This document shows positions 1 to 8,832 of a DNA stretch of 51,827 bases, piece by piece (the first letter of the stretch is position 1; each line of letters begins with the position of its first letter). The position numbers and the translations under genes were made by a program. The notes below the pieces were generated by a model. That model saw only the letters and a program-made list of their open reading frames with translations. It ran no database searches and was not told the DNA's origin. The stretch lies in the NCBI RefSeq assembly GCF_017497975.1, contig NZ_JAGDEL010000035.1:1-51827 (forward strand), given 5' to 3'. The DNA comes from Metabacillus bambusae. GTDB lineage: Bacteria > Bacillota > Bacilli > Bacillales > Bacillaceae.

Positions 1-218
<218 letters not shown>

Positions 219-352
219 GTGTTTGATATAGCTCATAAGTTTGTACTATAATAGTACGTTGTTTTGTTAATTAAAAATTAACGTTGGCACGCTTGGTTTT
301 GTTTAGTTTTCAAAGATCATTTATTGTCGTTTCGTTCAGAAGCGACCTTATT
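219..352 (-). other. rRNA operon leader
   Basis: This is the transcribed spacer between the promoter-proximal start and mature 16S rRNA. It contains the leader block common upstream of Bacillus 16S genes (AAAACTAAACAAAACCAAGC, reverse strand, around 285-315). A short hairpin, GTACTATTATAGTAC, lies around 245-259. The block is a boxA/antitermination and processing region by position and by similarity to known leaders. Confidence 0.7.
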
Positions 353-381
353 AATATAACACTTTAAATTTTATAAGTCAA
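353..381 (-). promoter_or_regulatory. rRNA promoter, proximal (P2)
   Basis: On the minus strand, TTGACT (376-381) and TATATT (353-358) are separated by exactly 17 bp. This is a good sigma-A promoter about 135 bp upstream of 16S. It forms a tandem pair with a second promoter 95 bp further upstream. Confidence 0.75.
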
Positions 382-447
382 CATCTTTTTAAAAGTTTTT
401 TCAAAACAAGATGTTAGCATTTCAGCCGCTCGTTAGCGACGAATAAT

Positions 448-476
448 AATATAACATTTCTTTTTATTACGGTCAA
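448..476 (-). promoter_or_regulatory. rRNA promoter, distal (P1)
   Basis: TTGACC (471-476) and TATATT (448-453), minus strand, with a 17-bp spacer. The -35 box directly abuts the TAG stop codon (477-479) of the small upstream gene. The two promoters share the same spacer length and -10 sequence, as expected for tandem rrn promoters. Confidence 0.72.
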
Positions 477-689
477 CTATAATTCTAAACTTTTTTCTTT
501 ATTATTTGATATCTTATAAAACAAACATAAAAGAAGTTCTCTTCTCTCCTTTAGCGCTCTGAATTTTGTCATATCACCCCTTCCTACAATTTCTGCCTTA
601 TCCAATAACGCCCTTACCTCCATCAATTCATTACAAAGAAGATCCACTAATTGTACCCTCTCTTTTTCACTAAACAAATAATAAATCAC
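477..689 (-). CDS. small hypothetical protein
   Basis: A 70-residue acidic/basic helical-looking protein with no family that I recognise. It starts with GTG at 689, preceded by AAGGAGGG at good spacing, which supports translation. It has no signal peptide, membrane segment or cysteine motif. The centre (ELMEVRALLDKAEI) looks like a helical pair, loosely like the small two-helix proteins common in Bacillus, but without the SQELD motif of the Spo0E family. It is divergent from pdaB and reads towards the rRNA promoters; its stop codon touches the -35 box of P1, so its mRNA probably runs into the rRNA promoter region. Confidence 0.6.
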   Translation of the reverse strand: MIYYLFSEKERVQLVDLLCNELMEVRALLDKAEIVGRGDMTKFRALKERRELLLCLFYKISNNKEKSLEL

Positions 690-806
690 TTTCTCCCTCC
701 TTAATATTCATCAATCATTATTTCTAATAAATTTCTTTTCTAATCATTTTCATTAAAGGCCAAGCATAAACTTGTCACAAGAGTAAGTAGGACGAGGGGG
801 ACCATT

Positions 807-1571
807 ATGAACCAGTTTCATGTCATTCATATGAAGAAAATTAAGCAACTTGCACTGATTATGATAGCAGCTTTTTTTACTGCGGGAATTTTATATGTTG
901 AAAATGTATTAAATTACCCTGTTTTTTCTACCTCTGATGGACCAAAAGCTATTTATAGAGGTGAAACAAAAAACAATGAGGTAGCATTAACCTTTGATAT
1001 TAGCTGGGGTGATGTAAAGGCTGAACCTATACTAGATACGTTAAAAAAACAAAATATTAATAACGTAACATTTTTTCTGTCCGCTTCCTGGGCAGAAAGA
1101 CATCCAGATATAGTTAAACGTATTGTTGAGGAAGGCCATCAAGTGGGAAGTATGGGATATGCCTATAAAAATTACAAGGATCTCGAACCAAATGAAATAA
1201 GAAGAGACTTATCAATGGCACAGGAAGTTTTTACAGAATTAGGTGTAAAGGATGTTACATTGTTACGACCGCCTAGTGGAGGCTTTAACAAAGAAGTACT
1301 TTCTATGGCTGAAAAACATGGTTACAGTGTTGTTCATTATAGTATTGATTCAGATGATTGGACGAATCCTGGCGTTGAAGTGATTGTAAAAAACACCACA
1401 TCTAAAATAAAGGGTGGGGATATCGTTCTTTTACATGCTTCAGATTCAGCTAAACAAACAAATAAGGCTTTACCACTTATCTTAAACGAATTGAAAAAGA
1501 AAGGATTAAAAAATGTTTCTGTCGGTGATATCATCGCCAATGCAGATGCAAAGTCTTCTGAAGTTAAATGA
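807..1571 (+). CDS. pdaB: sporulation polysaccharide deacetylase family protein PdaB
   Basis: A 254-residue NodB-fold (carbohydrate esterase family 4 type) protein of the PdaB/YbaN family, needed for maintaining late spores in Bacillus subtilis. An N-terminal membrane anchor (about residues 12-30) is followed by the barrel domain. The NodB motif 1, normally TFDDG, reads TFDISWGD. The metal-binding HSxxH position reads [15 protein letters not shown] and the C-terminal LLHASD motif are conserved. Loss of the usual zinc ligands makes classical deacetylase activity doubtful, as far as the sequence shows. The start has the strong RBS GAGGGGG. Neighbours kbaA, gerD, salA and cwlD give the Bacillus order. 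Length is as expected. Confidence 0.93.
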   Translation: MNQFHVIHMKKIKQLALIMIAAFFTAGILYVENVLNYPVFSTSDGPKAIYRGETKNNEVALTFDISWGDVKAEPILDTLKKQNINNVTFFLSASWAERHPDIVKRIVEEGHQVGSMGYAYKNYKDLEPNEIRRDLSMAQEVFTELGVKDVTLLRPPSGGFNKEVLSMAEKHGYSVVHYSIDSDDWTNPGVEVIVKNTTSKIKGGDIVLLHASDSAKQTNKALPLILNELKKKGLKNVSVGDIIANADAKSSEVK

Positions 1572-1576
1572 AAATG

Positions 1577-1606
1577 GAAAGAGCTAGCCTAAGCTAGCTC
1601 TTTTTT
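1577..1606. terminator. bidirectional terminator pdaB / kbaA
   Basis: The hairpin GAGCTAGC-CTAA-GCTAGCTC is flanked by an A-run on the left and TTTTTT on the right, so it can end both convergent genes. Its right arm includes the last codons and the stop of kbaA. Confidence 0.85.
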
Positions 1607-2199
1607 GATTTAATAAATTTAGGTAACATTAATAGTTGATACGCATTACAAACCTGTATAGGGATTAGCATAAGTAATAACCAATCCTTCTCATTTACTC
1701 TTAAGGCAGGAAACCATTCGATGGTTGTAACCACAATCATAAAAAAGAGAGCAGGAATAAACGCCTCTTTATTTGTGTTCGACCTTTTTATTAATGCGAT
1801 GATTACTCCTAAAATAAACACATAGAACGCCAAAAGTAGATAAGGGATAATTGTTTCATTTCCCTCTGCAAAAAGCTGAAATCTGAAATAGATTAAATCG
1901 AATAAAACAAAAGCAATTAATATGATTTGAGCTAAATTCCACATTGAAACAGAACGAAAAATCCCCAAGCCAAACCTATGTACTGTTAAGTAAGCAAAAA
2001 AGCCCATTTGACTAATTACACTAAAAATTAATCCAACTCCAAAAAGCCAGAATAAAATTGAAACAATCTCAACTAAATTAAAACTTATAAATAATTCTTT
2101 ATATTCTGACCACTTTAACGCAAATCCAATAATTCCTGTTGTTAGACCACCAACAAGTAATGTACTTAGAAAGAAACGAACCCAATTTCGACTATTCAC
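1594..2199 (-). CDS. kbaA: KinB signalling pathway activation protein KbaA
   Basis: An integral membrane protein of about 201 residues with six hydrophobic segments. In Bacillus subtilis KbaA is needed for KinB-dependent entry into the sporulation phosphorelay. The run SQMGFFAYLTVHRFGLGIF is typical of the family, and the N-terminus SRNWVRFFLSTLLVGG matches its usual start. I chose the GTG at 2199, which has GGAGG eight bases upstream and gives the family length. An in-frame ATG at 2217, preceded by AGGAG, is an alternative; the longer reading frame to 2244 has no good RBS. It is convergent with pdaB and divergent from gerD. Confidence 0.9.
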   Translation of the reverse strand: MNSRNWVRFFLSTLLVGGLTTGIIGFALKWSEYKELFISFNLVEIVSILFWLFGVGLIFSVISQMGFFAYLTVHRFGLGIFRSVSMWNLAQIILIAFVLFDLIYFRFQLFAEGNETIIPYLLLAFYVFILGVIIALIKRSNTNKEAFIPALFFMIVVTTIEWFPALRVNEKDWLLLMLIPIQVCNAYQLLMLPKFIKSKKS

Positions 2200-2346
2200 T
2201 ACATTATCCTCCATCATGTTACTCCTATTGATTTTACCAATCATTTATTAAAAATACCACATCATAAGCATTTTCCTCGTATAAATTCTCTTAACTAATT
2301 CAAAATATAAATAGCAAAACGTAAATAGAAAGGGGCTAGGATTACC

Positions 2347-2985
2347 ATGAAGAGATACTCGCTCCTCATGATTGTATCAATGACTATTATTTGTTTAACG
2401 ATCTCAGGATGTGCACCTAAAGAAGAAGCAGGACAGGTAGATTACGAAGAAACAAAAAAGATGGTTGTTGATATATTAAAGACTGATGATGGAAAAAAGG
2501 CCCTCCAAGAAGTGATGAAAGACGAAGAAATGAAGCAAGTTCTTATAATGGATCAAAAAGTTGTAACTGAAACCATTCAAACAACATTAACATCTGATAA
2601 AGGGGCAAAATTTTGGCAAAAGGTCTTTGAGGATCCTAAATTTGTGGAGAGCTTTGCAAAAAGTTTAAAAGAAGAGCACGAAAAAGTAATAAAGGGATTG
2701 ATGACAGACCCTGAATATCAAAAATTACTTATAGAGGTTTTACAAGATCCTGAAATGGAAAAAAGTATTCAAACCTCTATGAAAAGCCAGGAATTCAGGA
2801 AGCATCTTCAAGAATTGATCATGGAGACCCTATCTAGTCCTTTATATAAAGCAAAAATCCAAGATACTTTATTAAAGGCTGCTGAAGAGGCTGGGCAAGG
2901 TGGTAGCGGTCAATCTTCCGGAGGTGAAAGTGGCCAAGAATCAGGTGAAAGTCAAGAGCAAGGCGGAGGAAGCGGTGGTAGCTAA
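2347..2985 (+). CDS. gerD: spore germination lipoprotein GerD
   Basis: A 212-residue lipoprotein. The signal peptide ends in a lipobox with Cys22 (ISGC), and the body is helical with repeated MKDEEMK/DPEMEK-type segments. The tail after about residue 180 is low-complexity Gly/Ser/Gln/Glu. GerD is a forespore-expressed inner-membrane lipoprotein that clusters the GerA-type nutrient germinant receptors. The identification rests on the N-terminal VDYEETKKMVVDILKTDDGK region and on the cwlD-salA-gerD-kbaA-pdaB context. It stands as a single gene with terminators on both sides. Confidence 0.94.
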   Translation: MKRYSLLMIVSMTIICLTISGCAPKEEAGQVDYEETKKMVVDILKTDDGKKALQEVMKDEEMKQVLIMDQKVVTETIQTTLTSDKGAKFWQKVFEDPKFVESFAKSLKEEHEKVIKGLMTDPEYQKLLIEVLQDPEMEKSIQTSMKSQEFRKHLQELIMETLSSPLYKAKIQDTLLKAAEEAGQGGSGQSSGGESGQESGESQEQGGGSGGS

Positions 2986-3045
2986 TAACATTCCCGCACC
3001 TTGTTTAGCAGAAACAACTTCTTAACACTGAATTACTTGTCATTT

Positions 3046-3072
3046 AAAAAAGCGCTCAATGAGCGCTTTTTT
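3046..3072. terminator. bidirectional terminator gerD / salA
   Basis: AAAAAAGCGCTC-AAT-GAGCGCTTTTTT is a perfect hairpin with A- and T-runs, between the convergent gerD and salA genes. Confidence 0.9.
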
Positions 3073-4132
3073 AAGCTTTTACAGGTATGATATTTGTAAC
3101 CTGCTTAGCGATGGATTGATAAATTTGTCCCGTTGGATGATCCTCTCCATACACTGATGGAGCAAAGTCATCATCATTCCAGTCAGGCTGCTGTAATGGA
3201 ATCTTCCCAATAAGTGGAACGCGAAGCTCTTCAGCAAGCTTTTCTCCTCCACCACGACCAAATACATATTCCTTCTCACCAGTCTTTTTACTTTCAAAAT
3301 AAGCCATATTTTCAATGACACCAACAATTTCATGATCTGTTTGAATGGCCATTGCCCCCGCTCTTGCCGCTACAAAAGCAGCAGTAGGGTGTGGAGTTGA
3401 TACGATGATTTCTTTGCATGATGGAAGCATTGAATGCACATCTAAGGCAACGTCTCCAGTTCCAGGTGGTAAATCTAATAATAGGTAATCAATTTCTCCC
3501 CATTCCACCTCATTAAAGAAATTATTAAGCATTTTACCTAACATAGGGCCTCTCCAAATTACAGGAGCATTATCCTCAACGAAAAACCCCATTGAAATGA
3601 CCTTCACTCCAAACCTTTCTACTGGGATAATTTTCTCCCCACGTACAACTGGTCTTTTCGTGATTCCCATCATATCAGGTACACTGAAACCATAAATATC
3701 AGCGTCAATTAATCCTACCTTTTTACCTAAACGCGCGAGCGCAACAGCAAGATTAACTGAGACCGTAGATTTCCCAACCCCACCTTTTCCACTTGCAATT
3801 GCCAAGAAGGTCGTTTTACTACCTGCAGATAATAAAGAATCAGATTGATTAGTAGTAGAATCCTGATATGCAGCAATCGTTTCTTGCGGAAGTTCATGGA
3901 AGCGAAGGCCTACTGATTCAGCTCCCGCTTCTTTAATCTTCTCAACAATTTGCTGCTGTAATTGAAGCTGTTCAGCCGTATTCGTTTTAGATATGCCTAT
4001 TTTTAAGCTAACATGCGATTTTTCTTGTTTTATTTTTATATCTTCAATCGCATTTAGCTCTTCTAACGATTTATGTAAAAAAGGATCTTGTAATTGTCCG
4101 ATGATTTGTCTTAATTCTTCTTCTCGCAGCAT
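3071..4132 (-). CDS. salA: Mrp/ApbC-family P-loop ATPase (SalA)
   Basis: A 353-residue Mrp/NBP35-family ATPase. An N-terminal MIP18-like (DUF59) domain covers about residues 1-80, and a P-loop domain follows with the deviant Walker A GKGGVGKST. Further motifs are DADIYGFS and LLLDLPPGTGD. Family members carry or transfer iron-sulfur clusters; in Bacillus subtilis the orthologue SalA also acts as a repressor of scoC, affecting exoprotease genes. The C-terminal CxxC seen in cluster-binding Mrp proteins is absent. I chose the ATG at 4132, preceded by AAAGGGTGG, over the GTG at 4141 because spacing and family length fit better. Confidence 0.9.
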   Translation of the reverse strand: MLREEELRQIIGQLQDPFLHKSLEELNAIEDIKIKQEKSHVSLKIGISKTNTAEQLQLQQQIVEKIKEAGAESVGLRFHELPQETIAAYQDSTTNQSDSLLSAGSKTTFLAIASGKGGVGKSTVSVNLAVALARLGKKVGLIDADIYGFSVPDMMGITKRPVVRGEKIIPVERFGVKVISMGFFVEDNAPVIWRGPMLGKMLNNFFNEVEWGEIDYLLLDLPPGTGDVALDVHSMLPSCKEIIVSTPHPTAAFVAARAGAMAIQTDHEIVGVIENMAYFESKKTGEKEYVFGRGGGEKLAEELRVPLIGKIPLQQPDWNDDDFAPSVYGEDHPTGQIYQSIAKQVTNIIPVKA

Positions 4133-4219
4133 ATTTACCACCCTTTTGATTTCGTTTACATAAATTATAACATAATTATCATCTTTCCTAAGTTACTAAC
4201 CTTGAAAAGTTATGTCTTA

Positions 4220-4933
4220 TTATTCAGGCGGATTTTTTTCATTCGAGAAGTATCGTAAAATACCGTTATATATTGATGCTGCAACTTTTTCTTGATATTC
4301 ATCTGTAGACAGTAAATTTTCCTCTTGAGGGTTTGATAGAAATCCTACCTCTACTAATGCACCAGGTTTCTCTGTATTTTTAAGTAAATAGATCCCATCG
4401 ATCGGTTTTGCTTTACGTTCAGTATTCTCAAGGTTTCTGCGTAGCTCATCTTGAATATATTTTGCTACGTTTTCATTTTCAATAAATTTACCGTGAAAAA
4501 AGGTTTGAGCACCACTCCATCTAGAAGAGGGAATAGCATTTAAATGTATACTTAAAAATAAGTCAGCATCAGATTCATTAATAATTTTAACGCGATTCTT
4601 CAAATCCTCTGCTTTTCTTCTACTGTAACCCGAAGTATCTTCATCAGCTAAATCTACATCTTCTTCTCTAGTTAATAGCACCAGCGCACCTTGTTCTTGT
4701 AAATAATCTCTTATTTTCAGTGAAATGCTTAACGAAATGTCTTTTTCTAATGATGAGTTTCCTACAGCTCCACCATCTGGTCCACCATGGCCTGGATCCA
4801 GATAAATAACCTTTCCTGTAAGTGGCAGATTCCATGATTCCCATGATTTATTATTGGTGAATTGCCACTGGAAAAGGATTAATAACAATACAAACCCCGC
4901 TATAAAGCCAAGCCATTTTATTTTTTTATTCAT
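4220..4933 (-). CDS. cwlD: N-acetylmuramoyl-L-alanine amidase CwlD
   Basis: A 237-residue Amidase_3 family zinc hydrolase with an N-terminal membrane anchor (about residues 6-24). It makes muramic-delta-lactam in the spore cortex, which marks the cortex for germination-specific lysis. Visible motifs are LDPGHGGPDGGAVG (zinc His and substrate pocket), the zinc Glu in SSLEKDIS, LSIHLNA, and the catalytic Glu near VEVGFLSNPQEE. The start at 4933 has AGGAGGG at ideal spacing and gives exactly the usual length; the longer frame to 4978 lacks support. It probably shares a transcript with ybaK upstream. Confidence 0.95.
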   Translation of the reverse strand: MNKKIKWLGFIAGFVLLLILFQWQFTNNKSWESWNLPLTGKVIYLDPGHGGPDGGAVGNSSLEKDISLSISLKIRDYLQEQGALVLLTREEDVDLADEDTSGYSRRKAEDLKNRVKIINESDADLFLSIHLNAIPSSRWSGAQTFFHGKFIENENVAKYIQDELRRNLENTERKAKPIDGIYLLKNTEKPGALVEVGFLSNPQEENLLSTDEYQEKVAASIYNGILRYFSNEKNPPE

Positions 4934-5017
4934 TTTATTCCCTCCTGCTCGTCCTATCTTCTTCAATATATGGGACAATTAGGAGGAATATGATAATGAA
5001 GTGATCGAACTTATATC

Positions 5018-5455
5018 TTAATGCAACCTCAATTTATATCGTTTTTCCCCTTTAGTAAACCCAAGTTTCCACCATGATTGAATATAATATTCACATGCAA
5101 AATAAACTTCTCCAAAGGAGATATCTTTCTCATTCAAATTACCCCAGTTAATAAAATAATCATATAAATCATCAATTAATCGTTTTTCCTCCAACTGACA
5201 TCTTTTATTAGCTGTCTGCATCGATTCACCATAGTATCCAAAACGGCTATACTTTGCACCAAGCAAAAATGCCTCAATCGCAAAATCAATACACCCATCT
5301 TCAATAACTTCCTTTTTACCTTTTTCTGCAAAGCTTCCAAAGCTACCTTCAATACCACTCTTTATTTCTGTTAAAGAAAGCTCCCTAAGCATTCTTTTCT
5401 CATATTTTAATTCTTTTTGGTGTCTCTTCTGCTTCAAAGAGATAATATCATTCAT
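5018..5455 (-). CDS. ybaK: YbaK family protein (DUF2521)
   Basis: A 145-residue soluble protein of unknown function. It is recognised by its length, its position upstream of cwlD and features such as FLLGAKYSRFGYYG and EYYIQSWWKLGFTKGEKRY, typical of the DUF2521 proteins of spore-forming Bacillaceae. It has a basic N-terminus and no signal peptide. An RBS (GGGAGGC) precedes the ATG at 5455. It is the last gene of the conserved block before the 37-kb insertion; in Bacillus subtilis ybaJ and then rpsI would follow upstream. Confidence 0.85.
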   Translation of the reverse strand: MNDIISLKQKRHQKELKYEKRMLRELSLTEIKSGIEGSFGSFAEKGKKEVIEDGCIDFAIEAFLLGAKYSRFGYYGESMQTANKRCQLEEKRLIDDLYDYFINWGNLNEKDISFGEVYFACEYYIQSWWKLGFTKGEKRYKLRLH

Positions 5456-5612
5456 AATAGAAGCCTCCCTTTACTTTTATTGTTTAACCGTCTATATTTA
5501 TCATTCGAGAAATCTCTTCCAATTTTTTTAAAAAATAACTATTGATATGCATGTTTCATTTATCAAGAAATTTGTTCCGAAGGCACCAAAATAATCTGTT
5601 CGATAAAAATAG

Positions 5613-5670
5613 GAATTAAAAAAGGGAAAAACCACACGGATAACCGCAGATTTTTCCCTTCTTTTTTCAC
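5613..5670 (-). terminator. terminator after the arabinanase gene
   Basis: A hairpin with arms AAGGGAAAAA and TTTTTCCCTT around a ~20-nt loop, with T-rich runs on both sides. It lies 12 bp past the stop of the abnA-like gene and can work in either direction. Confidence 0.8.
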
Positions 5671-5681
5671 TATTATATTTT

Positions 5682-8246
5682 TTATTTATTTACCTCTGCT
5701 AAATTTGATACCTGTGAAGGAGTTAGAGCACCTTCATAAATACGTAATTCATCTAATAATCCCTTGAATGGAGTATCCCAATAGTTAACACCTAAACTAA
5801 AGTTAGAATTCGTAGATGTAAATATATTTGGGAAGTTTGTTCCCGTAAACTTTTGAACACCATTAACATAGACATTAATCGTACCGTTATCAACTGAAAA
5901 AGCCAAATGTGACCATTCATCATTATTAATCTTCATACCCGCTGTAGCATCATACCAAGTACTACTGCCCGACCATACCATGGTATTGCCATTTGCTGGT
6001 CCATTCGGAACTAGACTCAACCAGTTGTTACTATCTCTAGCTCCAAAGAAAGTAGTTGTATACATAGTTAACTGCTCCGGTTTTAACCAAAGTGATACAG
6101 AATATGTGTTGCTTGAGATAAGGCCATTTGGTAAGCGGATTCCCGATTCTCCGTTAAACACCGCGGCTTTACCAGTCTTACCGTTCGCATAAGTGATTGT
6201 GCCACCTTGATTATCAATTCTATTACCTGTTACTGTACCCGTCTCAAAGTTGCCTGTTAGTTCATTTAGCCCATCTTCAAATGAATATTGAGCAACCAAA
6301 CCAGCCTCTTTGTATGGCAACACTGTAATTTCAAAGCTTTTTGTTTTCGTTATATCACCCTTTGTGATAGTTGCAGTAAGTGAAGCTGTCACACTTTCAG
6401 AATTAACTTCTGGACGATTTATTACACCTGTCTCAGTTACAACTTTAGAATCTGAGGTCTCCCATGAAATTTCTGTGTGTCGAGTTCCTTCAGTAGGCAG
6501 TGTCAAATTTGAAATAACATTCTCTGTATCTCCAAGGCTCAAATCATTTAAAACATCTTCTACAATTTCATCATCAGTCTTATTAAGTACTTTACTTCCC
6601 CAGACTGATACCCCTTCTTTTGAAACAGCTGTAAATGACATCACATATCGTTCCGAAGTTGGGTCCCATTGACGTACAAATACTCCATCAAAGGTTTCTC
6701 CATCCACTGTAATTTCCGCCTGATTATGACTCGTCTTTTTCCATGTACCATCTACATCACCAGTAACTGTATTGTCCTTATTTAAACGAATAAACACAGA
6801 TTTATGGATGTTTGCAGAAGTATCCTTTCCTTGGTTAATAAATTTGTATTCACCAATTAGATCTTGTCTATTAACTTTATCAATCGTTTCACCTGAATAT
6901 CGGTACGGTGCTACCACTGGCCATCCATCTTTGTTCATAAACATTTGATGAATTCTCAACTCATGCATCTCACCTGTTTCTGGGAAGCGTGTATGGAAAA
7001 CCAAAAACTGCTGACCTGTTTCAGAATCATAATAAACAGAATTATGGCCTGGAGAAAGATAGCCATAGCCTATACCTTTACCAGGGTCCCCAACTTTTCT
7101 TTCAAATAAGAAATTACCCATAAGCTTCATACCATATGGAGAATGATCTACATTACCTGGTAGAACAGCACTCTTTCCTTCTGCATCTACATAAGGACCA
7201 TCTGGACTAGTTGATCTGAACAATCTCATATTATAACCACCATCTGCCCCTAACCAACCATAGGTAACATATAAGTAGTAATAGCCTGTATTCTTATCAT
7301 AAACAATATAAGGGCCTTCACCTGATTTTCCATATCCTCCTGCGATTTTTGTTCCAAAGTAGCGATCAACAAGCCTGCCATCATCGGTAGTTCCATCTTC
7401 ACCCGGATAGATTGCTTGTCCAGTGGTTTTATTGATTTCAAGCATAAATATTCCGCCAGACCAAGAGCCATATGTCATCCACAATTTCCCGTCCTCGTCA
7501 TAAAACAGATTAGCATCGATTGCATTTGGGAAGTTACTATTTGCATAAGATCCATTACTATTAAACCAGCCAGATCTTGGTCCTGTTAATGTACCGTTAT
7601 CAATCAGTTTATTTATATTGGTATTCGTCCATTTCTTATTAACATTACTATTTGCATCATACTCTTCATTTTTAGTAAAACCAGAATATACAATGGTATC
7701 AACAGCCTTATATGGTCCCTCTATATTTTTAGATACAGCATAACCAATTGCGGAACGTATATAAGTAGAAGATGCACTATAATAAATCATATAGGCGCCT
7801 TTAGTTCCATCATCATTTACGTAATCTTCATTCCAGAAAACGTCCGGAGCCCATACGGCATAACCCCCTTTACTATCAGAGTCATTTTCACCTGCCCAAG
7901 TAAAAGAACCCGCTAAATTTTTTGATAAATCTCCATATATCGCATTTCCTGGCGTAGTGTAGCCATTAGCAAAGCTTGTCCAACTTTTTAAATCCTTTGA
8001 CTTAGCAGCCTCAATATGCGAACCGAACACATAATATGTATCACCATCTTTTATTATAGAAGGATCGTGAACAGATACATTTTTAAACACTGGCGCTTCC
8101 CCTTGGAAATCAGTATTTGGCTTGTTACTATTTTCACTAGCCTGATTAACTTGTTTTTCTGTCCCTAAGCCAAGTACAATACTTGGTATCATTACTACAA
8201 GAATGAATAAAACAAATGTGGATTTTCTTACGAAATTTTTTCTCAT
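5682..8246 (-). CDS. secreted GH43 endo-alpha-1,5-L-arabinanase with Ig-like and LamG domains
   Basis: An 854-residue secreted enzyme predicted to cut arabinan, the alpha-1,5-arabinofuranose chain of pectin side chains. A signal peptide (about 1-30) precedes a GH43 five-bladed propeller (about 50-560) with the catalytic triad at Asp61 (VHDPSI, base), Asp244 (AIDANLF) and Glu310 (SGEGPY, acid). An atrophied bacterial Ig-like domain (about 565-650) and a C-terminal LamG/concanavalin-like domain (about 655-850) follow. Size and layout resemble Geobacillus AbnA (about 848 residues). The start at 8246 is preceded by AAGGAGAGGGG; the longer frame to 8288 has none. It is a single gene with its own terminator, and a cre-like site and an inverted repeat lie upstream. 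It lies outside the oldest rpsI tail, between it and ybaK. Confidence 0.88.
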   Translation of the reverse strand: MRKNFVRKSTFVLFILVVMIPSIVLGLGTEKQVNQASENSNKPNTDFQGEAPVFKNVSVHDPSIIKDGDTYYVFGSHIEAAKSKDLKSWTSFANGYTTPGNAIYGDLSKNLAGSFTWAGENDSDSKGGYAVWAPDVFWNEDYVNDDGTKGAYMIYYSASSTYIRSAIGYAVSKNIEGPYKAVDTIVYSGFTKNEEYDANSNVNKKWTNTNINKLIDNGTLTGPRSGWFNSNGSYANSNFPNAIDANLFYDEDGKLWMTYGSWSGGIFMLEINKTTGQAIYPGEDGTTDDGRLVDRYFGTKIAGGYGKSGEGPYIVYDKNTGYYYLYVTYGWLGADGGYNMRLFRSTSPDGPYVDAEGKSAVLPGNVDHSPYGMKLMGNFLFERKVGDPGKGIGYGYLSPGHNSVYYDSETGQQFLVFHTRFPETGEMHELRIHQMFMNKDGWPVVAPYRYSGETIDKVNRQDLIGEYKFINQGKDTSANIHKSVFIRLNKDNTVTGDVDGTWKKTSHNQAEITVDGETFDGVFVRQWDPTSERYVMSFTAVSKEGVSVWGSKVLNKTDDEIVEDVLNDLSLGDTENVISNLTLPTEGTRHTEISWETSDSKVVTETGVINRPEVNSESVTASLTATITKGDITKTKSFEITVLPYKEAGLVAQYSFEDGLNELTGNFETGTVTGNRIDNQGGTITYANGKTGKAAVFNGESGIRLPNGLISSNTYSVSLWLKPEQLTMYTTTFFGARDSNNWLSLVPNGPANGNTMVWSGSSTWYDATAGMKINNDEWSHLAFSVDNGTINVYVNGVQKFTGTNFPNIFTSTNSNFSLGVNYWDTPFKGLLDELRIYEGALTPSQVSNLAEVNK

Positions 8247-8422
8247 TCTGATGTTCCCCTCTCCTTTTGGAAAAACAAATAAATGCAAATCTAACTCTAA
8301 CTATGATATTCAAGCGCAGTTTTTTATACGTACCTTATTATTAGAAATTAAATTGTTGTATTTTTCTCGGTGTATGTAGGTTAAGACAATGATGTTGGCA
8401 TTAAATAACATGTAGCTTTGAT

Positions 8423-8442
8423 CTACATTGTTAATAATGTAG
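8423..8442. repeat. inverted repeat upstream of the arabinanase gene
   Basis: CTACATT-GTTAAT-AATGTAG is a perfect 7-bp inverted repeat about 180 bp upstream of the start. It has the size of an operator half-site pair, but no regulator is recognised. Confidence 0.4.
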
Positions 8443-8522
8443 TTTCTGAAGTTGGTGAGTTTTGTTTACCGAAGTTAAATAAATGTTTATCTCACAGAAT
8501 CCCCCCTGTTAGACCAAAATAA

Positions 8523-8536
8523 CTAAAACGCTTACA
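8523..8536 (-). promoter_or_regulatory. cre-like site (CcpA)
   Basis: The minus strand reads TGTAAGCGTTTTAG, which matches the catabolite-responsive consensus TGWAANCGNTNWCA except at the last two bases. It lies about 277 bp upstream of the arabinanase start in an otherwise AT-rich region. The rest of the 8247-8722 interval shows no gene. Confidence 0.45.
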
Positions 8537-8721
8537 TTTAGTTGATTAACATATATGTTAATAACTTAATAATAATATAAAATACAAAGACCCTCAAGAG
8601 GACCTTTCTCTTATTTTGAAGAAATCGATAGTCGGATTTTTTGCCATTATTCCTTGATAATGTGTAGGGCTTCTTGTAACCTTCCTTAATGGCCAGTATA
8701 GTTAAAAGCCATTTTGTTCAT

Positions 8722-8752
8722 AAAAAAGGCCTCAAACAAAAAGTTTGAGAGC
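8722..8752 (-). terminator. terminator attached to the oldest rpsI tail
   Basis: Read on the minus strand, CTCAAAC-TTTTT-GTTTGAG is followed by GCC and TTTTTT. The hairpin and its flank (GAGAGC..TGAACGTA) resemble the sequence beside the second rpsI tail at 37031-37072, so it looks like a displaced rpsI 3' flank. It now also terminates the glycosidase gene ending at 8833. Confidence 0.75.
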
Positions 8753-8797
8753 ATGAACGTATATAATTTACATTTTCAGGACTTTGAAACGCCAGTA

Positions 8798-8822
8798 ATT
8801 AACGTTTTGAGAACTGTGGTGC
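8798..8822 (-). repeat. old rpsI 3'-end copy (att remnant)
   Basis: On the minus strand this 25-bp stretch reads codons for APQFSKR and a stop, the exact C-terminus of ribosomal protein S9. It differs from the rpsI end at 42607-42631 by one base (CCA for CCT, both Pro). It lies 10 bp from the end of the glycosidase gene and next to a terminator that resembles the flank of the second tail. The natural reading is the far attachment site of an island that entered rpsI. Confidence 0.75.
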
Positions 8823-8832
8823 TTTAACATTG

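Noticed and set aside
5456-5681. Possible further rpsI tail marking the outer edge of the arabinanase insertion
   Set aside because: I looked for the S9 C-terminal codons and their terminator flank beside ybaK and found only an ordinary hairpin, so the left edge of the whole insertion stays undefined.
6310-6672. 120-codon open frame on the plus strand
   Set aside because: It is antisense to the Ig-like region of the arabinanase gene, has no RBS and no recognisable motif.
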